Assembly (NCBI GenBank): GCA_945957185.1 | Contig: CAMFKA010000148.1 | Location: 1 to 5,407 of the forward strand | Direction: 5' to 3' | From: an uncultured Chlamydiaceae bacterium | Lineage (GTDB): Bacteria > Chlamydiota > Chlamydiia > Chlamydiales > Parachlamydiaceae | Length of the DNA: 5,407 nt | Part shown: piece after piece, positions 1 through 5,407 of the stretch | Layout: each line of letters starts with the position of its first letter | Position numbering within the stretch: position 1 is the stretch's first letter | The notes under the pieces: generated by a model | Told to the model about the DNA's origin: nothing | Database searches by the model: none | Seen by the model: the letters and a program-made list of their open reading frames with translations, nothing else | Translations under genes and position numbers: made by a program

Positions 1-84
1 TAAAATTTTAGCAAAATTATCAAACACCCAATATTTTTTTGCGCGAATCGTGAGTTTCAGGCCTCGGTTTTGTTTTTCCCCTTA

Positions 85-122
85 CCCAGGTTTCCGTTCG
101 CTAACGCTCGCTCCAACCTGGG
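85..122. repeat. Left REP-like hairpin
   Basis: CCCAGGTT at 85-92 pairs with AACCTGGG at 115-122, an 8-bp perfect stem. Inside it, CGTT (95-98) can pair with AACG (103-106). This is one arm of the larger inverted repeat and could fold independently in RNA or single-stranded DNA. Confidence 0.7.
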
Positions 123-225
123 CTATGATATTTCAGCCCGTTGGGCTTCAGCTGCAGAAATCGTATTCAAAAATAGTTGTCGTAACATAATATGCGTTAA
201 GTCCCAAAGGGACGGTATATCATAG

Positions 226-262
226 CCCAGGTTGGAGTGAGCACAGCGAACGGAAACCTGGG
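226..262. repeat. Right REP-like hairpin
   Basis: CCCAGGTT at 226-233 pairs with AACCTGGG at 255-262, the same 8-bp stem as the left unit. The whole arm lies in the opposite orientation to the left one. The loop differs from the left copy by a few bases and is one base shorter, so the two copies have diverged slightly. Confidence 0.7.
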
Positions 263-271
263 TAAGATCAA

Positions 272-298
272 AATAACAATCCGAGCCCTGCAAAGGGC
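272..298 (-). terminator. Possible terminator of the recD2-PLD operon
   Basis: On the minus strand, 24 bases after the PLD stop codon, GCCCT/AGGGC (285-289 and 294-298) forms a 5-bp GC-rich stem. The loop is GCAA on the plus strand and TTGC on the minus. Four bases beyond the stem the minus strand becomes T-rich (TTGTTATTTT). The stem is short and the T tract interrupted, so this is a weak candidate. The long inverted repeat just beyond could also halt or stabilise the transcript. The hairpin may simply belong to the repeat cluster. Confidence 0.35.
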
Positions 299-321
299 GG
301 CATAAAGGCCTAGGTCTACAC

Positions 322-1356
322 TCATCCGGGTTTGGAGTTTTTCAAAATTGTTTCCCACATTTTCTTAAGGAATTTGTTCTGCTCTTCGTTAAGGGGCGAC
401 AGCACAAAATAGCAGTCCTCATTTTGTCTGAATGCCGCCTTCGTCCAGTTCGCCGACCCATTAACCAAAACTTCGTCATCGATAATCATGGTTTTGTAAT
501 GCAAAAGGCCCTGTCCGGTGCTGGTTCTAAAAGGAATTTTCCCTTTTTGCAGCGCTTTGACAACTCCAAGGCTTGACCCTTTGCTGGAATTGTTGTCTAA
601 GACTATCTGTACGTCCACTCCACGAAGATTTGCCGAGATGATATCATTGACGAAATCGAGGCGCGTCCATGTGAACATCGCAATTTTGATCGTCTTTTTT
701 GCGGAGCGAATGAGCGAGCGGATTCTGTGGACTGCGCCTTTGTCGTTGGGGAGAAACCAAAATTCTAACGTCTGATTGCCAATCAGAAACGATTGGTGGG
801 AATAAAAATCTGTGGTCTCCTCTGTGAGAGAAATCAACCTTTTCCCTATCCATTGTGCCATCTCAGGAGCATCAAAACCTGCAATCAGATTGCCGTGAAG
901 CCGCAAAGACTCGCCCGTCATATTCGCCGATCCTATCCAGACAAGTTCGTTATCGACGACTAAGATTTTCAAGTGCATGAGTCCTTTCGGGGTCGCTTTG
1001 TATAGGGCAATCTCGTTACCAAGTTTTTTTTCGATTCCCGGACACGCCTTTGCATCGCAGATGACGGTGACTTTAACACCCTCCTGAGCTTTTTTTCGAA
1101 GGGTTTGGATGAGCCGTTGGTCAGTGATCGTATACACGGCAATCTGCACCGATTGGCGAGCCTTTTGGATCGCTTCATTAAAGACGCTTCCCAAGTGGTC
1201 TTCGTGGTCGGTAGAGTACAATAGTGCTGGTTGGTCTCCGGAGGGGATGGGAGTGGACGTTTGCGTTGTCGTCAGCCAGGCGATGCCGGCGACTAAAACG
1301 ACTAGAAGTAGTTCGAAGAGCTTGTAAGCGCGAGGGGGTTTCTTCTTTCGTTTCAT
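322..1356 (-). CDS. Membrane-anchored phospholipase D superfamily protein (two HKD motifs)
   Basis: This 344-residue protein carries both catalytic HxKx4D motifs of the PLD superfamily: H128/K130/D135 followed by GSAN (142-145), and H286/K288/D293 followed by GSAN (300-303). The two motifs in one chain should build a single active site through a phosphohistidine intermediate. Substrates in this family range from phospholipids and cardiolipin to DNA, as in the Nuc endonucleases, and the sequence alone does not decide between them. The N-terminus is KRKKK followed by a hydrophobic stretch at about 12-28, which looks like a signal anchor or uncleaved signal peptide with the catalytic part outside the cytoplasm. 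The start overlaps the recD2 stop as ATGA and has no strong Shine-Dalgarno sequence, so translation is probably coupled to recD2. The gene looks intact. The PLD assignment is strong; the substrate is unknown. Confidence 0.9.
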   Translation of the reverse strand: MKRKKKPPRAYKLFELLLVVLVAGIAWLTTTQTSTPIPSGDQPALLYSTDHEDHLGSVFNEAIQKARQSVQIAVYTITDQRLIQTLRKKAQEGVKVTVICDAKACPGIEKKLGNEIALYKATPKGLMHLKILVVDNELVWIGSANMTGESLRLHGNLIAGFDAPEMAQWIGKRLISLTEETTDFYSHQSFLIGNQTLEFWFLPNDKGAVHRIRSLIRSAKKTIKIAMFTWTRLDFVNDIISANLRGVDVQIVLDNNSSKGSSLGVVKALQKGKIPFRTSTGQGLLHYKTMIIDDEVLVNGSANWTKAAFRQNEDCYFVLSPLNEEQNKFLKKMWETILKNSKPG

Positions 1357-3533
1357 TGCAAACGCTGTCCGTACAGTTGTTGAAGTAGAGATTGTTGCAG
1401 TCCCGTATAACGAAGGAGAACTTCATCGTTGCGTACGGCGATAGAGAGGGCTTTGCGAGTTCCAATTAAGATGACGATGGATTTTCCTCTTGTCACTCCC
1501 GTGTAGAGAAGATTCCGTAGAAGCAATTTGAAGTGCGTGGTATGGACAGGCATAATCACGCAGCGGCATTCGCTTCCCTGGTACTTGTGGACGGAAACGG
1601 CGTAGGCTAGCACAAGGTCATCGAGCTCTGAGAACAGATAGACCACTTCTTTGAGATCGAAAATGACGGTCATCGTCTGTGAGGTTTCGTCGATGGCAGC
1701 GATGTAACCGATATCTCCGTTGAAGACCTCTTTTTTGTAGTCGTTGCGGATCTGCATCACTTTATCGTTTTCGAAAAATTTTCTACCTGCACGGTAGATT
1801 CCTTCTTTGCCTGGATGGAACTTCTCTTGCAACACCGTATTGAGGTTTTCGGTTCCTATAATTCCTTTCCGCATCGGCGCCAGCACCTGGATGTCGTTGG
1901 CAGGGTGAAACCCATATTTTTTGGGCAGTCTTTGCGTGACGAAAGCGACAATGGTTTGGAGGATCTTTTCGGGGTCTTCTTCATCGACGAAGTAAAAATC
2001 GCTATCGGAAGAGTTTTGGATTTCCGGCATCATCCCCTGGTTGATCCTGTGGGCATTCGTAATGATTTTCGAGCCTGCAGCTTGTCGAAAAATCTCCGTC
2101 AATTGGACTACAGGAACAGATTTCGAAGCGATAAAGTCCTTTAAGACATTCCCCGGGCCAACGCTGGGGAGCTGGTTGACATCTCCTACAAAGACCACGC
2201 GGGCGTGTCGAGGGATCGCCTTCAAAAGCGAGTACATGAGATAGGTATCGATCATGCTCGCTTCGTCGATGATGATGAAATCGCACTCTAAAGGGTTCTC
2301 TCGATTTTTTCGGAATCCCCCGGCTTTGAAATCGTACGAAAGCAAACTGTGGATTGTCGACGCTTTTCGTTTGCAAATTTCTGTCATCCGCTTCGCTGCG
2401 CGCCCTGTCGGAGCCGCGAGCAAGATGGAAGAGGTCAGCTTGCTTGTGATGGTCAATATCGCATTGGTAATGGTGCTTTTTCCCGTTCCCGGCCCCCCGG
2501 TGATAATCAAGAATTTTTCCTGCATCGCAAGGGAAACCGCGGCTTTTTGATTTTCAGCAAGTGCGATATTTAAAGTTTGCTGCACCCAATCCAGCGCTTT
2601 AGCGATGTCGATTTGCCGTAGGCATCCCGGCGATTTTTGTAAGCTTTGGATTTCGCGGGCGATTCCCAATTCAGACATGTAGAGTGATTTTGTCCAGATG
2701 AATGAGCGGAGAGCTCCTTCATAAAAAATCTCTTCTACTTGGATGCGATCTTCTTTTTGAATAGCGTCGATAGAAGCTTGTACGAGGGGAATGTCGACTT
2801 CAAGCATCGCGGCAGCTTCGACTAAAAACAGATCGAGAGGGTAACAGACGTGGCCATTTCCTGAAAATTCCCCCAGCACATATTCGATGCCGCTCTCAAT
2901 GCGTTTAGAAGAGTGTTTTTCAATTCCCAAATTTGCAGCGATGGCGTCGGCGGTTTTGAAGCCGATTCCGTTGATATCGCGGGCGAGGCGATACGGATTT
3001 TCGTTGACGATGGAGATACTTTTCTCCCGATACACGCGGTAGATTTTATGTGCATAGGCAGGGCTGACTTTGTGTCCTTGCAGGAAGATCATCACTTCCC
3101 GAATGGAGCGTTGCTCCCCCCAACAAGCGGCAATTTGATCGACGCGTTTAGCTCCGATTCCCGGGACTTCTTTCAACGATTTTGGATCGCGGTCGATGAC
3201 AGCAAGGGTGTCGATGCCAAAAAAATCGACGATTCTTTTAGCATAAGATGGGCCGATGCCGGGGATAAGGCCGGAACCCAAATATTTTTGGATCGCTTCG
3301 ACATCCGCTGGCGCTTCCATTTTACACTCTTTCACTTCGAATTGTTTGCCGTGGAAAAGATGAGTTTTCCAATTCCCTTGGCAGCGGATCGACTCGCCCG
3401 CTCGCGCTCCCGGCATAATTCCTACGACGCAAACCAAAGATTTCTGGCCACGCTGCTGCAATTGAGCGACAGTGAAGCCCGTTTCGTCATTTTGAAAAGT
3501 GATTTTTTCGATGAATCCGAATAGTTCTTCCAT
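1353..3533 (-). CDS. recD2: RecD2-type ATP-dependent DNA helicase (RecD/TraA family, SF1B)
   Basis: A 726-residue helicase expected to unwind DNA 5' to 3' in the cytoplasm. RecD2 proteins act in repair and replication-fork maintenance outside RecBCD. After an N-terminal OB-like region come three helix-hairpin-helix motifs with GIG cores (about 90-102, 123-135 and 187-199), which mark RecD2 rather than RecBCD-type RecD. The motor follows: Walker A GGPGTGKST at 346-354, motif Ia APTGRAAKR at 374-382, Walker B IIDEAS at 421-426, motif III GDVNQLPSVGPG at 450-461, LTEIFRQ at 478-484, VSVHKYQGSE at 646-655 and LLYTGVTRGK at 675-684. All expected motifs are present and the length is normal for the family. 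I chose the ATG at 3533 because family members begin MEEL-like. The longer frame from 3611 adds 26 unconserved-looking residues and would run over the neighbouring gene's start. No Shine-Dalgarno sequence is visible. It is the first gene of an operon with the PLD gene. Confidence 0.95.
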   Translation of the reverse strand: MEELFGFIEKITFQNDETGFTVAQLQQRGQKSLVCVVGIMPGARAGESIRCQGNWKTHLFHGKQFEVKECKMEAPADVEAIQKYLGSGLIPGIGPSYAKRIVDFFGIDTLAVIDRDPKSLKEVPGIGAKRVDQIAACWGEQRSIREVMIFLQGHKVSPAYAHKIYRVYREKSISIVNENPYRLARDINGIGFKTADAIAANLGIEKHSSKRIESGIEYVLGEFSGNGHVCYPLDLFLVEAAAMLEVDIPLVQASIDAIQKEDRIQVEEIFYEGALRSFIWTKSLYMSELGIAREIQSLQKSPGCLRQIDIAKALDWVQQTLNIALAENQKAAVSLAMQEKFLIITGGPGTGKSTITNAILTITSKLTSSILLAAPTGRAAKRMTEICKRKASTIHSLLSYDFKAGGFRKNRENPLECDFIIIDEASMIDTYLMYSLLKAIPRHARVVFVGDVNQLPSVGPGNVLKDFIASKSVPVVQLTEIFRQAAGSKIITNAHRINQGMMPEIQNSSDSDFYFVDEEDPEKILQTIVAFVTQRLPKKYGFHPANDIQVLAPMRKGIIGTENLNTVLQEKFHPGKEGIYRAGRKFFENDKVMQIRNDYKKEVFNGDIGYIAAIDETSQTMTVIFDLKEVVYLFSELDDLVLAYAVSVHKYQGSECRCVIMPVHTTHFKLLLRNLLYTGVTRGKSIVILIGTRKALSIAVRNDEVLLRYTGLQQSLLQQLYGQRLQ

Positions 3534-3542
3534 AAGAGAACA

Positions 3543-3571
3543 ATAGTAGTGGTTGACGGATAGAGAATCAA
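3543..3571 (-). promoter_or_regulatory. Candidate sigma-70-type promoter for recD2
   Basis: On the minus strand, TTGATT (3571-3566) and TACTAT (3548-3543) are separated by exactly 17 bases. Each matches its consensus box at four of six positions. Only nine bases lie between the -10 box and the recD2 ATG, so transcription would start about two bases upstream of the start codon, giving a leaderless or nearly leaderless mRNA. That agrees with the absence of a Shine-Dalgarno sequence. It is a pattern match only. Confidence 0.4.
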
Positions 3572-3581
3572 GAATTACCCT
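3553..3581 (+). promoter_or_regulatory. Candidate promoter for the small gene and dnaG
   Basis: TTGACG (3553-3558) matches five of six bases of the -35 consensus. A weak -10 box, TACCCT (3576-3581), follows after 17 bases. A better-looking TATAAG at 3581-3586 is 22 bases away, too far for a normal spacer. The predicted transcription start, near 3588, would fall at the Shine-Dalgarno sequence, leaving a very short leader. This promoter would overlap the one proposed for recD2, so the two could compete. Confidence 0.3.
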
Positions 3582-3587
3582 ATAAGA

Positions 3588-3593
3588 AAGGAG
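3588..3593 (+). promoter_or_regulatory. Strong ribosome binding site of the small exported protein gene
   Basis: AAGGAG lies seven bases before the ATG at 3601, an ideal Shine-Dalgarno sequence and spacing. It fixes the start of the 96-residue frame and is the best evidence that this short frame is a real gene. Confidence 0.75.
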
Positions 3594-3600
3594 ATTTCTC

Positions 3601-3891
3601 ATGAAGTTCAAATGGGCAACATATATTTTTCTTGGTATACTCTCTTCTGCATCGCAGATTTCATCGCAAGAATGTCGCGATCAGTGGCAACGGGAAGCTG
3701 AAGTTTCTTGTGAAGGGGAAGAGTGCGATGAACTTGCCGATAACGGCGAACAGCGTCGTCGTTACGATGACGAATATTTCAGAGGCCCCCGTTTTTACGA
3801 CAAAGGGTATGACAAGGGGTACCAAGAGCCCGTTCCCGCGCCCGATTGGCCGGGAGCTAATGATATCTTGATGGAAAAATTATCCCGCTAA
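3601..3891 (+). CDS. Small, probably secreted, cysteine-containing protein of unknown function
   Basis: I do not recognise this 96-residue protein. It begins MKFKW, then a hydrophobic core (about 6-17) and a Ser/Gln-rich segment, which reads as an export signal cleaved somewhere near residues 17-23. The predicted mature part is short, charged and hydrophilic. It has three cysteines (C25, C37, C42), an acidic stretch around 38-50, an RRR at 52-54, and an aromatic Gly/Tyr/Asp stretch that includes a tandem DKGY repeat (67-74), then a proline-rich PVPAPDWPG (77-85). The odd cysteine number would allow a disulfide to another protein, as in chlamydial envelope proteins, but this is inference. A strong Shine-Dalgarno sequence supports the start. 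dnaG begins 27 bases after the stop, so the two are probably co-transcribed. I dimly recall a small hypothetical gene next to dnaG in Chlamydia (CT794.1), but cannot confirm orthology. Confidence 0.75.
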   Translation: MKFKWATYIFLGILSSASQISSQECRDQWQREAEVSCEGEECDELADNGEQRRRYDDEYFRGPRFYDKGYDKGYQEPVPAPDWPGANDILMEKLSR

Positions 3892-3908
3892 CGATCTTGT
3901 GATAGAGT

Positions 3909-3912
3909 AAGG
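3909..3912 (+). promoter_or_regulatory. Ribosome binding site deciding the dnaG start
   Basis: AAGG lies six bases before the ATG at 3919 and twelve before the second in-frame ATG at 3925. The spacing favours 3919 (protein starting MPMYTKE), whereas similarity to other chlamydial primases, from memory, would favour MYTKE. The two differ by only two residues. Confidence 0.5.
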
Positions 3913-3918
3913 CTCAAA

Positions 3919-5373
3919 ATGCCGATGTATACTAAAGAAAGCTTGGAAGCGCTCCGCCAGCGAGTCGATTTGATCGAGGTGCTCAATTCACACCTCGATC
4001 TTAAACGCTCCGGCGCGGCCTATAAAGGGTTGTGTCCGTTTCACGACGAAAAATCACCCTCCTTTATGGTGCAGCGAGGCGACACCCACTACCATTGTTA
4101 TGGCTGTGGTGCGCATGGAGATGCGATTCAGTTTTTGATAGAACACCAGAGACTTACCTTTTCCGATGCCGTCGAACACCTGGCGCAGCGCTTTGGCATT
4201 GTTTTGGATGTGATCGAAAACCTCAACGAAAAGAAGGGAACTCCCAAGACGAAATTAAAGGAAGCGCTACAACATGCGTCGGAGCTATTCCATTTTTACT
4301 TGTTGCACACGGCGGAAGGGCAGGAGGCTCTTAAATACCTCTATAGCAGGGACCTATCATTAGATTTTATTAGACAATTCGGCATTGGACTCTCCCCAAA
4401 AAAGGGAGGAATTCTCCGTAAAGCCCTTCACACCAAATACGTCAGCGATGAATTGATGCTTGAAACGGGCCTCCTTGCCCCCACAAGAGATGGCGGTTTC
4501 AGAGAGTTCTTTAATGAAAGAATCATGTTTCCCATCCGTGATGCTACGGGAAGCGTGATCGGTTTTTCGGGTAGAAAATTCCATGAAGAGACCTTTGGCG
4601 GCAAATATGTCAACACTTCGGAGACGCCATTATTCAAAAAATCTCGCGTGCTATTCGGTTTAAACTACTGCCGCAAAAGGATTGCAAAAGAGAAGCAAGC
4701 TATCGTCGTCGAAGGGCAACTCGATGCCCTCCGCTTGATTCACTCAGGTTTGAATTTGACTGTTGCAGGGCAGGGAACGGCCTTCGGAGAGGGCCACGTG
4801 CGTGAATTGCTACAACTCGGCGTGAACCGCATCTTCCTCGCATTGGACTCCGATCCGGCAGGTCTCGAAGCTGCTGTTAAAATCGGAAACCTCTTCATGA
4901 AAGAGGGTGTGGAAGTGAAGGTTACGGTGTTGCCTCCAGGAGATGACCCCGACACTTTTGTCAGAAAAAATGGCGCCGCCCCCTTTGTCGAATTGCTGCA
5001 AAAGGGAATCGACTTTTTAGAGTTTTTACTGAAGCATCGGTCTCGTGCTTACGACCTTAATAACCCTGCAGGGAAAAATCAGCTGGCGATGGAGCTTGTA
5101 AAAGAAATTCGTTCGTGGGAGCAGTCGTTATTGGTGCATGAGTCCCTCATCAAGCTGGCAGCGTTGCTGCGAATTCCTGAAGCGATGTTGGGGGTTGGGC
5201 ATGAGGTGCTTCCAAATGTCCTTCTCAAAAGATCCGCATCGGCAGGGTTTCATGCTATTGACCCCGATAGGATTATGGAGACAGATTTTTTGCGTATCTT
5301 GTTTCTTGAAGGGCTCCTTGATCCGGCGTATGTCGAGTTTGCAAAAGCGAACGTCACCCCCGAAGAGTTGGTG
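3919..5373 (+). CDS. dnaG: DNA primase DnaG, 3' end missing
   Basis: DnaG makes the short RNA primers for lagging-strand synthesis and works with the DnaB helicase at the fork. The window holds 485 native residues. The N-terminal CHC2 zinc-binding domain has C39, H42, C60 and C63 (CPFH, then CYGC). The polymerase core shows ERIMFPIRD (200-208), GFSGR (215-219) and KYVNTSETPLFKK (229-241). The TOPRIM domain has VEGQLDAL (264-271, catalytic E265) and LALDSDPAG (307-315, metal-binding D310 and D312). The TOPRIM glutamate motif carries Q where Y or F is commoner. The rest, to 485, reaches into the C-terminal helicase-interaction region. Bacterial primases are usually around 600 residues, so about 100 are lost. 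The truncation is artificial: the frame runs into sequencing adapter at 5374. The gene follows the small exported-protein gene by 27 bases. Confidence 0.95.
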
Positions 5374-5407
5374 CTGTCTCTTATACACATCTCCGAGCCC
5401 ACGAGAC
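5374..5407. other. Nextera (Tn5) sequencing adapter, not genomic
   Basis: The last 34 bases begin with CTGTCTCTTATACACATCT, the Tn5 mosaic end in reverse complement, and continue CCGAGCCCACGAGAC, the Nextera read-2 adapter. The match is exact as I recall the adapter. It happens to join the dnaG frame at a codon boundary and is translated as LSLIHISEPTR, a tail known from contaminated database proteins. The reverse strand gives the matching artefact MYKRQ or VYKRQ. True sequence ends at or before 5373. Confidence 0.97.

Larger units (their letters stand above)
81..266. repeat. Large imperfect inverted repeat (REP-pair or MITE-like element)
   Basis: The left arm (81-131) and right arm (217-266) are reverse complements over about 50 bases. 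They differ only by a one-base length change and a few substitutions near the middle (left 103-110, right 238-244). The 85-base centre carries two more short hairpins: AGCCC/GGGCT at 135-147 and GTCCC/GGGAC at 201-213. Weaker inverted similarity seems to extend outward to about 62 and 287. Each arm is itself palindromic, so the unit resembles two REP sequences in opposite orientation, as in BIMEs (bacterial interspersed mosaic elements). REP families are often spread by IS200-like RAYT (REP-associated tyrosine transposase) proteins. No transposase is present here, so that link is inference. Genomic copy number is unknown from this window. Confidence 0.8.
1..321. other. Non-coding region with repeats, downstream of the PLD gene
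   Basis: I find no credible coding region here. The first 80 bases are A/T-rich with a TAAAATTTTA palindrome at 1-10 and homopolymer T runs, and nothing recognisable. Positions 81-266 hold a large inverted repeat, annotated separately. After it comes a small hairpin at 285-298, then the stop codon of the minus-strand gene at 322-324. Its position after the end of a minus-strand operon, together with many short palindromes, fits an intergenic repeat cluster rather than a gene. Confidence 0.75.

Noticed and set aside
81..266. CRISPR array or tRNA-like structure in the repeat region
   Set aside because: There are only two repeat units and they are inverted, not direct with regular spacers. No cloverleaf or conserved tRNA boxes were seen.
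1178..1465. Minus-strand 95-residue frame across the recD2-PLD junction, as a sign of a frameshift or fusion
   Set aside because: Both flanking genes are complete and have the expected ends, so no frameshift is needed to explain this frame.
2913..3524. Plus-strand 203-residue frame antisense to recD2
   Set aside because: It is entirely opposite the conserved N-terminal part of recD2, has no ribosome binding site I can see and no recognisable domain. It is a shadow frame.
3534..3611. Upstream extension of recD2 to the ATG at 3611
   Set aside because: The extra 26 residues do not look like the family N-terminus, and the extension would cross the divergent promoters and the start and ribosome binding site of the opposite gene.
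4032..4334. Plus-strand 100-residue frame within dnaG
   Set aside because: It is out of frame with the intact CHC2-containing primase and has low-complexity composition without a recognisable domain. It is a shadow frame.
5128..5388. Minus-strand 86-residue frame beginning MYKRQ
   Set aside because: It starts inside the adapter sequence and runs antisense to dnaG. MYKRQ is a known translation of the Tn5 mosaic end.

Overview
This window looks like a short bacterial contig carrying DNA replication and repair genes. Base composition is close to balanced. DnaG begins MYTKESLEALRQRVDLIEVL after a two-residue leader, and RecD2 begins MEELFGFIEKITFQ. Both resemble, from memory, the chlamydial versions of these proteins. 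A chlamydia-related bacterium (an environmental 'Chlamydia-like' lineage) is therefore my best guess, at moderate-to-low confidence because no search was possible.

Layout. Positions 1-321 are non-coding and are dominated by a large imperfect inverted repeat (81-131 against 217-266). Each arm also folds into its own hairpin, so the structure is like two REP (repetitive extragenic palindromic) units facing each other. A small GCAA-loop hairpin at 285-298 may end transcription of the genes to its right. Two genes follow on the minus strand as a tight operon: recD2 (start 3533, stop 1353), a RecD2-type ATP-dependent DNA helicase, and then a membrane-anchored phospholipase D superfamily protein with two HKD motifs (1356 to 322). 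The two overlap by ATGA. A 67-bp divergent promoter region (3534-3600) separates them from the plus-strand genes: a 96-residue, probably exported, cysteine-containing small protein (3601-3891), then dnaG, the replication primase (from 3919).

The right end is not genomic. Positions 5374-5407 match the Nextera (Tn5) read-2 adapter. It truncates dnaG at residue 485 and adds a false tail, LSLIHISEPTR. The native primase should continue for roughly another 100 residues.

Functionally, RecD2 and DnaG belong to genome maintenance and replication. The PLD-family protein and the small exported protein probably act in or beyond the inner membrane. I see no defence system, prophage, CRISPR array or other clearly new multi-gene system. 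The most useful points are the adapter artefact, the REP-pair element, the possibly leaderless recD2 message, the recD2-PLD coupling, and the small secreted gene placed directly ahead of dnaG.
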